From NCBI GenBank assembly GCA_002749535.1, contig MZZL01000138.1, forward strand, positions 393,112 through 457,111: DNA of 64,000 bases. The letters run 5' to 3'. The translations under genes were made by a program, and so were the position numbers. The notes beneath the pieces are model-generated. The model worked only from the letters and a program-made list of their open reading frames with translations. It did no database searches and was not told the DNA's origin. The stretch is from Apophysomyces variabilis. Lineage: Eukaryota > Mucoromycota > Mucoromycetes > Mucorales > Mucoraceae. This document shows positions 1 to 11,577 of this stretch, piece after piece; the first letter of the stretch is position 1; each line of letters opens with the position of its first letter.

Positions 1-445
1 GGGTGAACGACCGTCAACAAGGATCAAGCTAAGTACGATTAGAGAAGTGTCAACAAAATGAATCAGAGAAGTCTTTCTGTTAGATTGTTCGTCCGTGCGA
101 TACTCTATGTCCATCAATGTACGCCTGCGTACCACAGAATGGGACATTTCGCATACCTTCTCCTGATTGATGTTAACGTCAGAAAGATTATACTCCTCAT
201 ATGTATACGTATATACGTCTTCCGTGCGGTAACTGTCGTCATGTCAACTTGTCACTTCTCATACGAAGAAAAGGAGGAGCGTAATCTGGAAAGAGATGCA
301 AAACTCAAAAACCTGATAGTTCGGCCCCTAAGAAAGTCAACACGGTTTGCGCTTATCACGGATCCAGAAGATGGGTGAAAACCAGGAAACTTTTATGTAG
401 TGTGTAAAATGCAAAAAAAAAAAAAAAAAATAAAATGTGGAAATT
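1..445. other. Left edge, no supported gene
   Basis: A 106-codon open frame (58-378, +) starts at an ATG but shows no recognisable domain, signal peptide or splice context, so I do not call it a gene. A poly-A run near 413-430 and a run of ten G at 446-455 precede the duplicated block. These homopolymers may explain why the assembler broke here. Confidence 0.5.
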
Positions 446-1209
446 GGGGGGGGGGTATTTACATATGGAAGTAACAAAGAAAACCAGCAAATGATGGAAA
501 TAGACTAAACAGGGATGGTTTAAGTTCACAAATGGTGGAATGACACTAGACGGTTTAAATGCTCTGCCTTGACTGAAGATTTGCGTTCTTTGGATGGGAT
601 GGACTTTGCGAACTGTTTCAATGAGATCGTCATGCTGGACATGGGGGGTTTATCTTGGTGATCTTCGTTTGGATCGTCCTCAATATGGCTTGAGAGACTG
701 TTACAGCTTTTGGTTGTTCGTAGATGGCGTTCACGAAGATAAAGTGGATCGATATCAGACTGTAAGAAAGCCATGGTGAAATGAGTAAAAAGAAAGAAAG
801 CAACAAGAAGTTGAACTTGATTCCAGAGTGTCTGAGCTGAAATGATTTACTTTTATAGTTTTCATTTTGTGCTCGGAACAAGCCAGGCTCGAATAGACCA
901 GCCCACGTTCCAGGCCCAAAAATAGCATGTCATATACCCCCGATTCGGCTAGTTTCAGCCCGTCCAACAAAATCATTTTGAATAAGCTGAGGCCGATCAT
1001 TTGACTGCATACACTCTCTAGCACTTTCGAAAGTCAGCTGCAGAAGTGGACGATGTCACTGAAAACAGAGAGAAAGAGAGTAAAGAGAAAAAGCATTCGA
1101 TTTCAATCAACCTTCCCTCTCTCGCTTTCATTGGATATTAATGGCTCACCCTTAAGGTTGGGTTAATATCTCATTGACATCATGAACCCTTCACTATGGG
1201 CCCCAAAAC
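446..1209. repeat. First copy of a 764-bp direct duplication (contig end)
   Basis: This block reappears at 1454-2217 with a constant offset of 1008 bases. Every open frame in the two copies translates identically. The first copy ends exactly where the N run starts and the second begins exactly where it ends. This is the signature of two contig ends that overlap but were scaffolded with an estimated gap, not of a biological duplication. The true genome probably runs straight from 1209 into 2218. Confidence 0.9.
526..774 (-). CDS. Hypothetical 82-aa protein
   Basis: The frame runs from an ATG at 774 (context ACC-ATG-G) after a pyrimidine-rich leader, as is typical of fungal genes, to a TGA at 526. 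The product is hydrophilic, rich in Ser, Lys and Asp, with no membrane segment or recognised motif. It begins MAFLQSDIDPLYLRERHL. Codon use looks natural and there is no intron within the frame. An identical copy is at 1534-1782, because the sequence lies in the duplicated contig ends, so the genome probably has only one. Function unknown. It could also be one exon of a longer gene. Confidence 0.4.
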   Translation of the reverse strand: MAFLQSDIDPLYLRERHLRTTKSCNSLSSHIEDDPNEDHQDKPPMSSMTISLKQFAKSIPSKERKSSVKAEHLNRLVSFHHL

Positions 1210-1453
1210 NNNNNNNNNNNNNNNNNNNNNNNNNNNNNNNNNNNNNNNNNNNNNNNNNNNNNNNNNNNNNNNNNNNNNNNNNNNNNNNNNNNNNNNNNNN
1301 NNNNNNNNNNNNNNNNNNNNNNNNNNNNNNNNNNNNNNNNNNNNNNNNNNNNNNNNNNNNNNNNNNNNNNNNNNNNNNNNNNNNNNNNNNNNNNNNNNNN
1401 NNNNNNNNNNNNNNNNNNNNNNNNNNNNNNNNNNNNNNNNNNNNNNNNNNNNN
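1210..1453. other. Assembly gap (run of N)
   Basis: There are 244 unknown bases. Because the flanks are the same 764-bp sequence in direct orientation, the gap is probably spurious (true length negative). Open frames crossing it are meaningless. Confidence 0.95.
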
Positions 1454-2217
1454 GGGGGGGGGGTATTTACATATGGAAGTAACAAAGAAAACCAGCAAAT
1501 GATGGAAATAGACTAAACAGGGATGGTTTAAGTTCACAAATGGTGGAATGACACTAGACGGTTTAAATGCTCTGCCTTGACTGAAGATTTGCGTTCTTTG
1601 GATGGGATGGACTTTGCGAACTGTTTCAATGAGATCGTCATGCTGGACATGGGGGGTTTATCTTGGTGATCTTCGTTTGGATCGTCCTCAATATGGCTTG
1701 AGAGACTGTTACAGCTTTTGGTTGTTCGTAGATGGCGTTCACGAAGATAAAGTGGATCGATATCAGACTGTAAGAAAGCCATGGTGAAATGAGTAAAAAG
1801 AAAGAAAGCAACAAGAAGTTGAACTTGATTCCAGAGTGTCTGAGCTGAAATGATTTACTTTTATAGTTTTCATTTTGTGCTCGGAACAAGCCAGGCTCGA
1901 ATAGACCAGCCCACGTTCCAGGCCCAAAAATAGCATGTCATATACCCCCGATTCGGCTAGTTTCAGCCCGTCCAACAAAATCATTTTGAATAAGCTGAGG
2001 CCGATCATTTGACTGCATACACTCTCTAGCACTTTCGAAAGTCAGCTGCAGAAGTGGACGATGTCACTGAAAACAGAGAGAAAGAGAGTAAAGAGAAAAA
2101 GCATTCGATTTCAATCAACCTTCCCTCTCTCGCTTTCATTGGATATTAATGGCTCACCCTTAAGGTTGGGTTAATATCTCATTGACATCATGAACCCTTC
2201 ACTATGGGCCCCAAAAC
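1454..2217. repeat. Second copy of the 764-bp duplicated contig end
   Basis: Identical to 446-1209 as far as I can compare, and includes the second copy of the 82-aa frame (1534-1782, -). It starts with the same run of ten G. To its right the sequence is unique and leads into the 3' side of the nucleoporin gene. Confidence 0.9.
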
Positions 2218-2521
2218 AAAAACAGAAGGTTCGTGGGAATAGGTCAGGGTACAGGTTGTGGTGCAGTATGTTTTTCTTTTTGATGAAATGACATATAGAT
2301 ATGCAGCAATTTTCCCCTTTCTTTCTTGGTTCCAAACACGGGATGAAAAATCGATAAAAACAATGAGGCAGTCAGAACAGTTTCTGACTCTGAAAAATTG
2401 TTGCATTCAAACCTCCTTTTCTGCAATAAAACATAGTTTGACTCCTGTAGGACATGTAAAACGTAACTCTTTTTTATTCGGCTTGCGGAAAAGAAGAACA
2501 CGGTTATTCTCCTCTTCCATT

Positions 2522-5500
2522 CTATGGAAGTGCTCTCTGGATATCCGAGGTCATCATCATCTCAGCCCTGAAATGGAAAACAACTTAATTACACCAACAT
2601 ACATAAATAAATCACCACATACCTGTTCAATTTAGTAATTGTGTCTGCAGGAATCTTAAATTGGATCGTGCCAACAAAGGAAAGTAGGGCCCGCACGTGC
2701 TCTTCAAGGCTTGCAATAGTCTAAACCGGAAAACAAAAGTGTGTGTAAATAAGCAAGAGAACATGCAATACTAACCTGGTGTGCCGATGCTCCCAGATTG
2801 ACTCTGGACAGAGTATAGGTCCTCCAAAGCTTGTATAACATATCCATAACCATCACCAATAGATCAGGAATACTTTTGCTAATAGTGTTCTCAAGGTGCG
2901 CAAAGTTATCAGCTGCTTGCTGCACTTGTATCATGTTGTCATGTAACGGGATCACACCAGTCTGGTATACGAGCTGCAGAGATTGTTCGTAAAGTCCTTC
3001 TTCATACAATTTACGCGCTCGAAGGAACTGAATAAGTAGCCTCGTCGTGTATTTCTTGGAATCATGAATGATAGCACCAATGTGTTGCTGACGTTCGTAC
3101 CGTTCAAGTGTAGTCCGTGCAAAGTTTATAACCTCATCCTTGGCTGTCTCTTGTGGTGTTGCGGCACGTTCAACTGCTTGTTGTTGCAATGCATCTCCCA
3201 GCTCTTTGTTAAGGATATCAATCACTTTGTTATAATCCTGTCAAATCATTCCTGTTCAGCTTGCTTAGTCAGTAAAATTATACGCCCTACCCAGGTCAAC
3301 TCATAAACAGCCACTGCTTCCACATATCGACCTTCCAGTTCGCATTTTTCAGCAATAGGCATCAAAAGCGCTTGTGCATATTCATTTTCATCAGAGATGC
3401 CAAGAAGATCTTTGTAGTGATCTATGTATCCAGGCTGGTAAAATGAAGGTTTGGGTCAGCAAGATCCTACGAGGCACCATTTAAGAATGACTTACTTCGC
3501 GATTGTATTCGCTTGTTTTGCTGCCAAGAAGGGCTTTAAACTCCTTAGATGTCAATAATAGATCTCGAATGTACATGTAGCAAACACTAGTCATATCACA
3601 GCCAGTTGCTTCTCGGCAATCGGAATACAATGTCAGAAGGAATAGATACTGAAGAGCTTGACGTGGGTTGGAGGTGGAAAACAGTCGGATGTACTGATAG
3701 ATAAGACGCGCAAAATTTAAGCTGACTCTGCTATCATCTTCCAGGATCACTTGAGAAACCATGTCGTTAGAACAACTATATTAGAATCGATGGCCTCTTA
3801 CATAAGTCGATACTGGCTGTTAAAGGTTGTGCAGGAATCCTCAGTAGACCGTAGTATACAAGGGCGATTGCAAAGTGAACCGCCTCGAGACGCGTTTTCT
3901 CATGTTTATATAAGTAATTCACCGCCTGTTGTAATGATATTATGAGCTTCGCACAAAAATCCGCTACCGATAACTTACGCGCTCAAATTGCAGAGTTAAC
4001 AATAAAATCTTAAAGTATGTCCAAGGACTAACACTGTTGGGATCGAAGCGAGCAGATCCAAATCTTACAAACAGATTTTGAAGATCGCCTAAATGGTAGC
4101 GTTCATGTTCGAATTCTTCAATCTGGGTACGCTCACGAACCAACAAAAGCTTTACGGGAAAACGTGAGATAGCGTTGTAATAGATTTTACTTCTCTACCT
4201 GTAGCCAAACGAAGTCCTCTGTTATTTTCACGTCTTCCGGTAAACTCTTCTTGTTCATTTCACATCTTCCTATGATTTTGAACAGAAGAAGTTTGTACCG
4301 ATCAGCTTTTTGTGAGCCATATTCCAGTCGTTGATAATCTGCCAAGATAGCTGTACGTGCAGCTTTTGACAATCTGTGTACATCAGGGCAATCAGTTCCT
4401 GATTTCTAATTAAGCTGGAAACTTACCGTCTCTCAGGATTTGACATATATTCTTCAAAATATCCCGCAAAGCTCGGCTCAGATTGAAACAAATTACGGTT
4501 ATTAAGCACGTAATCCAGTGCCAGATTGGCATGTCCACTGCGAAGGAGCAAATATGTAAACGTCCAGATGGGCGTCTCTTCGACAATCTTTTGCATATAG
4601 AAAATTTCGCGTTAGAGCCCCTTGAATCCGAAGGGATACTGCTTACTTCTAAGTTTGGATCTGTCCATCTTGAATTCTTTTTGAATTCAATGTTCATAAA
4701 CGCGCGAATGCGATGAGCAATCGATGGTATGCCTCCAATTTTTGCTTCTGCTGCATTTTTCAATAAGACATCATCCACATACTGCATATACCTTTATGCT
4801 CATTAATACAGCAAAATCATTTCAGGTGGACCTACTGTTTCTCAAGCCATGCTCTGGACGCTGCAAGTAAAGATTGCCGAGCTTCGACAGCCGCAACACT
4901 GTTTTGTGGTTGCTCAAGATATTTTCGTATAAAGCATCCTTGTCGTCGTTCGTCACCTGTTGCATCAGATTCACCAACCAAAGTGTTCAATAATTGCCAT
5001 GCATTAATTGCCTTTTCGGAAGACTTGTCAAACAAAATAAGCATTCTTCTGTTTGTTCGTTTTCATCTTACTCTATTTTGCTCAACCGGCAGGGAAAGTT
5101 TTTCGAAAGCATTAATCACTGCAAAGTCTTTTCGCTGAAGTCGTGCCTCGTTGAGCCCCATTACCACACGCGCGTACTGTGCCATATGCTCTTCTTGCGC
5201 CTTTGTCTTTGCTGCAGTCTATGATAATCGTTCAGTATCGATTATTTCAACAAGTGGTCCACTCTTGCCTCGTCTTCATCGAAACCATTTGCAAGAGCTA
5301 AGACCTTGTTATCCTGATAATGATCCCATTCTTCAAGTATATGTCGCTGTGTATTTCTCCATTCTGCGTCCATAACACGATCCACAGTATCTTCGAAATC
5401 ATCATGCGTCTACAATGCATGTTCTGTCAGAATATCAGGCTGAAACAGAACTTGTTGCTTACATGTCGTCTACTTTCTTCAACAGTGCTAATAATAATTC

Positions 5501-5912
5501 GTTCATGTTCTTCGCGGAGAAATTTCTATGGTTCGGTTCAACTAAGCAACGCCATGCATTTTCCACGTCCTTGCATTACCTCCACGTCTGTGCTTTGGAT
5601 CCTTTCAGTACGTTCAAACGTTGTTGCAGCATTAATCGCATCGAGATTTTGCGAAACGTCCTGAATTTTGATGCCGTTTTGGGCTAAAAAATAATGACTA
5701 TTCCGGATAAGTGGTTGGATCGCGCGTTTTGAACACGACGCTTACGCTTTTGCATGGTGTTCTTGTTCAGCTTTATGCGCTTTCGATAGTAATTTCGTTT
5801 CAGAGTCTATCTGCGGAAGTTCTCTTTTAAGAGTTGGCACTTCCTCTCCTGGTGACGGCGAAACTAGGAGTTTCGAATTCTCGTAAAGCTGTTTGAACAC
5901 GTTGCTTGCCAT
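2522..5912 (-). CDS. NIC96: Nucleoporin Nup93/Nic96
   Basis: Linker nucleoporin of the nuclear pore inner ring. It anchors the Nsp1/Nup62 channel complex through its N-terminal coiled coil, while its alpha-solenoid binds the scaffold. The start is the ATG at 5912 (MASNVFKQLYENSKLLVSP), followed by a Lys/Glu/Gln-rich helical segment. The solenoid includes the family-typical stretch around 4000-4050 (SPWTYFKILLLTLQFER) and Nup93-like helices near 3500-3750 and 2800-3220. The last exons end with AEMMMTSDIQRALP and a TAG at 2522, after a short intron from about 2571 to 2625. The gene is cut by many short introns, so open frames appear as pieces. I did not resolve every junction. It is divergently transcribed from lipoyl synthase. 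Family assignment is firm; exact exon edges are not. Confidence 0.85.
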
Positions 5913-6640
5913 CAAAGAAGACGATCAGTTACAGTTTCCCATCCCGCAAAAGCAGTATTTTTGACTGTTGATTTTCAAAGCATTCAGCCAATCAATTCGC
6001 GAATTGATTCTTTGAGGCGACTGGGCAAACGGTAAGAGTTTCTGCCCTGGAGCTGTCTTAAGCTCACAGGTCATAAGGTGCAAATATTGACCAGAAACAT
6101 TAAGCCAGTAGGAATGGATATAATTGTATGATAGAATTTTGTTCTGTTTATGTTCAGCTAAATTGATATAAACCTCTTACTGTATTTATCAGCCGCTCCT
6201 CAGCGTAATGGATTCAAATCCTGAATAGCCAACTCGCGAACCAGCCGTGCTATGTTTCATTGATAGCCATTATTGTGACCATTGCTAACTAGAGGTAGTT
6301 TTGCACAAACGTAGATAACCGCCGCTTCATACCAAAACACTGTATAAAACCACTATTGGCAAGAGCACTTATCCTAGTTTCTATTTGTCAAAAGCTTCCT
6401 ATGAGATGTCCCCAACAAAACCCATCTCCCCACAGAAAAGTGCTGCCTGAAAACTACAAAAGAGGAAATCAATAGCCTTTTATAACACAGATATACGTGT
6501 GCTACAATGAACGATCGAGAAAAAGTCACCTCGCAAAAGCATATAATCATTTTACTGACGTCATGGCCCCCATCTTAATTCACAAATCCAATCGAAAAAG
6601 CAGTGACACAAGGTCTTATTTCTTTTCTTGCCCTCTCCTC
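5913..6640. promoter_or_regulatory. Divergent intergenic region, NIC96 / lipoyl synthase
   Basis: About 730 bases separate the two divergent start codons. There is no gene. It must hold both promoters, but I see no clear TATA box or repeated motif. A pyrimidine-rich leader (about 6615-6640) lies directly before the lipoyl synthase ATG. Confidence 0.5.
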
Positions 6641-8146
6641 ATGCTGCCATCACGATCCGTTTCCCGGTTATTGATCAATGGTGCTCGCCAGACGTCTGTT
6701 GTTAGACCGGTAGCGGTCTTGGTAGGCTCGACATTTGGTCACTGATTGATTACGGTGAATTGACTCATTGGTCCAAACAGACACAACAGCTTCGTTCCCA
6801 CGCAACTACTGTGTCAGACAAGCCTTCTCCCCCTTCTTCGTCTCAATCATCAAAATCCAAGTTGGCAGCTTTGAAGGCTCGTTTGGCTGCTGAGGACGCA
6901 GCTGGTTTGGATGAATTTATAAATCCTGGTTTCGAAAAGAAATTATCCCCTACCGAAGCATTGGAACTGAGAGAAACCGTCCTACCGGGTACCAAAGTAA
7001 AAACAACCAAACTGTAAGCCATAAGCATTCCAGAGTAGTGTAGAATTTGCTTCCTTTTTTCACACCAATCCTCTTATTCCCGTTTTATTTAGGAAGCAGC
7101 CACGGTTACCAGATTGGCTGAAAACAGAAATTCCGGCGGGTGAAAACTTTGGTCGGATCAAGAAGGATCTGCGTGGTTTAAAACTTCATACCGTCTGCGA
7201 AGAAGCTCGCTGTCCAAATATTGGTGATTGCTGGGGCGGAGGTAAAAAGATAAAGATCATGGAGCGATAAACGGTAGGATTTATCGTTGTGGATTCCGTT
7301 AGGTGAACATCAAACGGCTACCGCCACGATCATGCTCATGGGTGACGAATGCACTCGCGGATGTCGGTTCTGTTCAGTCAAAACGAACCGTAACCCTAAA
7401 CCGTTGGATCCGCATGAACCTGAACACACAGCCGAAGCGTTGCGACGATGGGGCCTTGATTATGTTGTTCTCACCAGCGTTGACCGTGATGACCTGCCCG
7501 ATGGTGGTTCCGCTCATTTTGCGGAAACCATCACTAAGATAAAGGCAAAGTAAGGCATTGATAACCTACAATTTAAATGATGACACTCATCCATCTCGTC
7601 AGAGCTCCCCATATCCTCGTCGAATGTCTTACAGGCGATTTTGGTGGATCATTGGAGTGTGTGGAGAAAGTCGCCAAGTCTGGTTTGGATGTCTATGCTC
7701 ATAATATCGAAACCGTTGAAGCTTTGACACCTTATGTCCGTGATCGTCGTGCTGGTTTCCGTCAATCACTCAGTGTCCTAAAGCATGCCAAATCCGTCCG
7801 GCCTGATCTGATTACCAAGACATCTATTATGCTTGGATGTGGTGAAACAGACGATGAAGTGTTGCACGCTCTGGAAGAGTTGAGAAAAATCGATGTTGAT
7901 TGCGTGACCCTTGGCCAGTATATGCGCCCTACGAAACGTCACATGAAAGTACATGAATATGTGACACCCGAGAAATTTAAACACTGGGAGACAACAGGCA
8001 TGAATATGGGTTTCAAATATGTAGCTAGTGGACCTCTTGTCCGATCTAGTTATAAGGCAGGCGAATTTTACATTAGCAACATTCTGAAGCAGCGTAAGAG
8101 CTTAAGCCTCCAGACCAGTGCCGAAGAGAAACGGAAAACTTTATAA
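6641..8146 (+). CDS. LIP5: Lipoyl synthase, mitochondrial (radical SAM)
   Basis: Inserts two sulfur atoms into octanoyl groups on E2 and H proteins to make lipoyl cofactor in mitochondria. Five exons fit with frame kept: 6641-6721, 6781-7013, 7093-7241, 7303-7549, 7603-8146, giving 417 aa, the family's usual size. The first residues ([17 protein letters not shown]) form a basic mitochondrial presequence. The auxiliary cluster motif [12 protein letters not shown] and the radical SAM motif CTRGCRFC are both present, as is VECLTGDF. The C-terminal RSSY ([12 protein letters not shown]), which supplies a serine ligand to the auxiliary cluster, is intact. All introns are canonical GT-AG. Nothing suggests inactivation. 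Confidence 0.95.
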
Positions 8147-8595
8147 TAGATTCCCTTATCTTTGTTTTATTCACATTTCTTTCTTCTTGTTAGTAGTACC
8201 TTTTGTATATTTTTTCTTTTTGCCTTTGCCTAGAACGCGACTAAAACTAGTCATTCAGATATTGTTTCTCTTGTAAATCTCTCTCGACTAGATGGATAAA
8301 GTACATGTGATGGTAAGAAATGAAGACAGTCCGCATAATTTGCTTGTGAATCAATCCAGCACGATAATGATGATAGTGTGAGAACTGGTGTAAGTTTGGG
8401 AATTGTAAAAATGCCTTACACCAAGCTTTCGGCGCGCCGGGCCCATTTGAGCCTAAGGCGGTATCAGTGGGACCCACAAGTGTACACACGTATTGTAAAT
8501 TCAACAAACAAAAGGGCGTTTCAAAGCTTTAAATATCAGGAGTGTGTGCTGCATTTTCCTTCTCATTTATCCTTTTTCACTTTTTCTTTATTACC

Positions 8596-8748
8596 ATGTC
8601 ACTTATCCTTACCATCACCAAATCCTTACAGTATCTAGCGATAGCTGCGATTGCACCGGCCTTGATGTTCCTGATGTTTGACCTGTCCGTTTATCTCTGT
8701 CGTCAGTTGGTTCCTTCCCATCGTAACCTTCTTTCAAGGACCATCTAG
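8596..8748 (+). CDS. Possible 50-aa membrane microprotein
   Basis: The ATG at 8596 follows a T/C-rich leader. The product starts MSLILTITKSLQYLAIAAIA and has one long hydrophobic helix (about residues 12-33), then a short basic tail ending LSRTI. A TA-rich box (tttaaatatc) lies near 8530. It sits between lipoyl synthase and the LACTB2-like gene with its own spacing. No family is recognised. The frame could be chance, since only composition, leader and start context support it. Confidence 0.35.
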   Translation: MSLILTITKSLQYLAIAAIAPALMFLMFDLSVYLCRQLVPSHRNLLSRTI

Positions 8749-9023
8749 ATCAAGCAGGTGTTGCTTTTTCGATCAAAGCATTTCTTCTCCTCAAGGGGCT
8801 TCTTTCAAAAAAGCAGGGCTAATCTATCAATGTATATGACTGGGAAAACAAACCTTGCCATTGTACTGCCAAACAATCAATAAAGTCAATTGGTTTTTGG
8901 GGCGTCGAACACGTGAGTTCCTTTTTTATGTCAATCTTGCTGACGGAAGATATCGGCGGCATGAAAGACAAGAAAAAGAAACAAACAGAAAATGTGATTT
9001 TTTAGCCCTCTTTCTCCTGATCC

Positions 9024-10000
9024 ATGTCTGATAAACTTCCTGCTCTTCCCAATTTCAGTCGCTTATCGGAACGTGTGTGGCGAGTTTTAGGTCTTAATCC
9101 CGGCCAATGGACTCTTCAAGGTAAATCTCGTGCTACATGAAGCTATCCACGGTGTTAAAGTTCGTCCTAGGAACAAACACCTACCTGGTTGGTCTTGGCC
9201 CGCAAAAAATATTAATTGATTGTGGGGAAGGTGAACCCGCTTATCTACCCCTGCTTCTGGATTCTCTCCGGCAGATATCGCCTGATGCTTTTATATCCGA
9301 TGTAGTCATTACCCACTGCCACGTTGACCACTGGCGTGGCCTGAAAGATGTTTTACCTGTCTTTGAGAAGGCGAAAGTTCACAAATACCCCTTGCCATCA
9401 GGCTGTCATGACGAAGAGGATCATATGCTTGGATTTCCTATCATCGAAGTCCATCCGTTACATGACAACCAGCTACTACAGCTCCCCAATACTACCCTTC
9501 GCGTCATTCACACACCAGGCCATGCAAAGGATCACTGTGCGCTGTGGTTGGAGGAAGAAGGGGTGCTGTTTACGGGAGACTGTGTCTTAGGCCATGGAAC
9601 GGTGGTGTTCGACGATCTACATGAATATATGACCTCCTTACGAAGAATGAGTACATTCCACCCCACAAAACTGTATCCTGGTCATGGCCCTGTAATTGAG
9701 GATGGCATGGAAAGGATCAAACAGTACATAGAACATCGGGAACAACGCGAAAAGCAGATCATAAGCTTAATGCTACAAGATCGGAGCAAACATTGGACAG
9801 TACTTGAAATGGTAGACCATCTGTATGAAGGCTACGATAGCCGTATGTACGCCGTGATCATACGCCAGGTTGCATTACATATGCTAAAACTGGAGGTGGA
9901 TGGAAAGGCAAAACTTGTCGACGGCTCTTCCGGGTATGACAAAACCAATGTTTTCGAAATGATAGACAAATCGTGGTGTTATATGGCAGCTCGGTTATAG
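9024..10000 (+). CDS. LACTB2-like metallo-beta-lactamase-fold endoribonuclease
   Basis: Two exons, 9024-9120 and 9171-10000, joined by a 50-nt intron (acceptor at tcctag) give 308 aa and restore the family string LQGTNTYLVG. An alternative acceptor ten bases upstream breaks the frame. The zinc site HCHVDH is present, with HTPGHAKDHCALW and FTGDCVLG further along; these provide the remaining metal ligands. A C-terminal winged-helix-like region follows (about residues 235-300). Animal LACTB2 is a mitochondrial single-strand RNase. Related fungal proteins include polyketide-associated thioesterase-like hydrolases, so the substrate is not certain. There is no obvious targeting peptide. Confidence 0.85.
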
Positions 10001-11577
10001 AAAAAAGCTGCTTGCTTACCTTCTAGGGGAAAATGTGTCTTTCAATGGCAATTGGTATGGTTACCAGTAACTGATATGTAAAACATACAAAAACAACAAA
10101 AATGTACTGCTTGTTAAAGCAGAATAAATTCTCGGTGGCCAACGACGTCTCTATCTCATGATATTTTACAGTTTTTGCACAGCAAGATGCTATGGTGAGA
10201 AATTCAACCGACACTGGCCACCTCTTCCTGGGACCTGGATCGGCAGAGTAGGGCATATATAAGTGCTGTCTGTAATTATGATAACAATTCCATTGCTTTA
10301 ACATACTTTCCATGGAAGATATTTGTCAATTGTTGCCACCAATAGTTTGCTTCCTCGCTCTTTGCGCTTCAAGGACTCGCCAGTAAAGAATCTCCTCTTG
10401 CAAGAAGCTGGTATATATAGTGCTCGACGGTTACTTTTGCATTCTTCTTTGCTAAAGCATATGTGTGCTTTCGTTAGCGAGGATATATCATCGAAGGTGT
10501 TTGCATGGTTATGGATGCCAGGCTATTTATGTGATGTCTCGTTGCTTAAACCAGTTAAATAGCAGAGAAAATCCAGAAAGACCACACTTCCTTTTATCCA
10601 AGATAATGATAATGTCTGACTGTACTTCAGCATGCCTGCCATTGAGAGGGTTTAACGCTCTATATGCAGATTCTCAGGATGGTAAATATCTGGCTGAAAG
10701 ACTCTGCTCGATTCCACAGCTGCTATCAAAGCGGTACGTATCGGAAAGCTGCTGTGTCTGTGCTTGCTGTTTGACCAGGCAACCAAATTAGGTGAATCGC
10801 CGATTCTCTTATGTGTCGTTCATAGCTGACAGTAAGGGTCACTTTACAGGGAACGTCAACTACGAAAATACAGTAACAGCAGTAAAACCTTCCGTCTCTT
10901 CTCCTTGCGCTCCATTGAATAAACATTACCGCAAGCTGCAGAGACTATACCAGACCTGATGAGGATTTGGATTATGCACAGTAAAAGCGAGTCTCTTCCC
11001 TTCCGAAAGTGGGTATTCTATTACAGCATTAAAGAAAATGTCATGCACAGTCAGGGTAAAGTTGTCTTATTCCCTGACGCAAAAGTAGGTTCTAAGTGAT
11101 GGCAAGAATTACCTTGTAAAAAACTTGTAGTTCGACATAGATTGAATCTGATGATAAATATCCGCGTTTGATGTAGGATGGCAAAGGTATTAGTATTTGC
11201 TATTTTATCTGTACTGATAAATGGTTCATCAGGACAGAGGTGTTCCCGAGCCATTCTATTTACAGTAAAGGACAGTTATTCCATGGATATAGAGCCTAGT
11301 GATGTAACATCCCTCATGCCATTCAGATGTTTAGACTTACTGCTCTGGTTATTAGCTATCAAAGTCCATTCCATCTGCTTTGGTTGGAATCGAAAACCGC
11401 ATAGATAAGGCATGCGTAGGGCTGGTGCGAAGGGTCGTAGAGATCATCCACAGCCGATGAATGGCTTGAGGAAAGTCGAAAAACCTATAAGAAAAAGGGA
11501 GAAAGAAAAGAAGAGGAATCTGCCTCTTTTCACTCTTCCCTTTCTTTGTGAAGGCAAGATAGTTTCCGACGAAATGC
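10001..11577. other. Gene-poor interval
   Basis: No intact gene is recognised in about 1.6 kb. It contains the decayed protein-like fragment near 10125-10265 and a 76-codon frame at 11178-11408 with a hydrophobic start (MAKVLVFAILSVLI) that I could not link to any family. The last 150 bases are pyrimidine-rich and probably belong to the promoter and leader of the following methyltransferase gene. Confidence 0.5.
10125..10265 (+). pseudogene. Decayed fragment related to 49025-49175
   Basis: Reading forward, this stretch gives FAQQDAMVRN and then a stop. The minus strand of 49025-49175 gives FAHQDAMVGNAIGSGEHF and stays open to a stop. In both copies the shared part starts right after a ttacag that looks like an intron acceptor. 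The two are clearly homologous at DNA and protein level, but this copy carries an in-frame stop. The parent protein is not recognised. Confidence 0.5.

Noticed and set aside
1163..1537. Open frames running through the N gap on both strands
   Set aside because: They consist mostly of unknown bases and exist only because N codons are not stops.
6180..6250. tRNA B-box-like ggattcaaatcc
   Set aside because: No A-box at the correct distance and no cloverleaf pairing seen.
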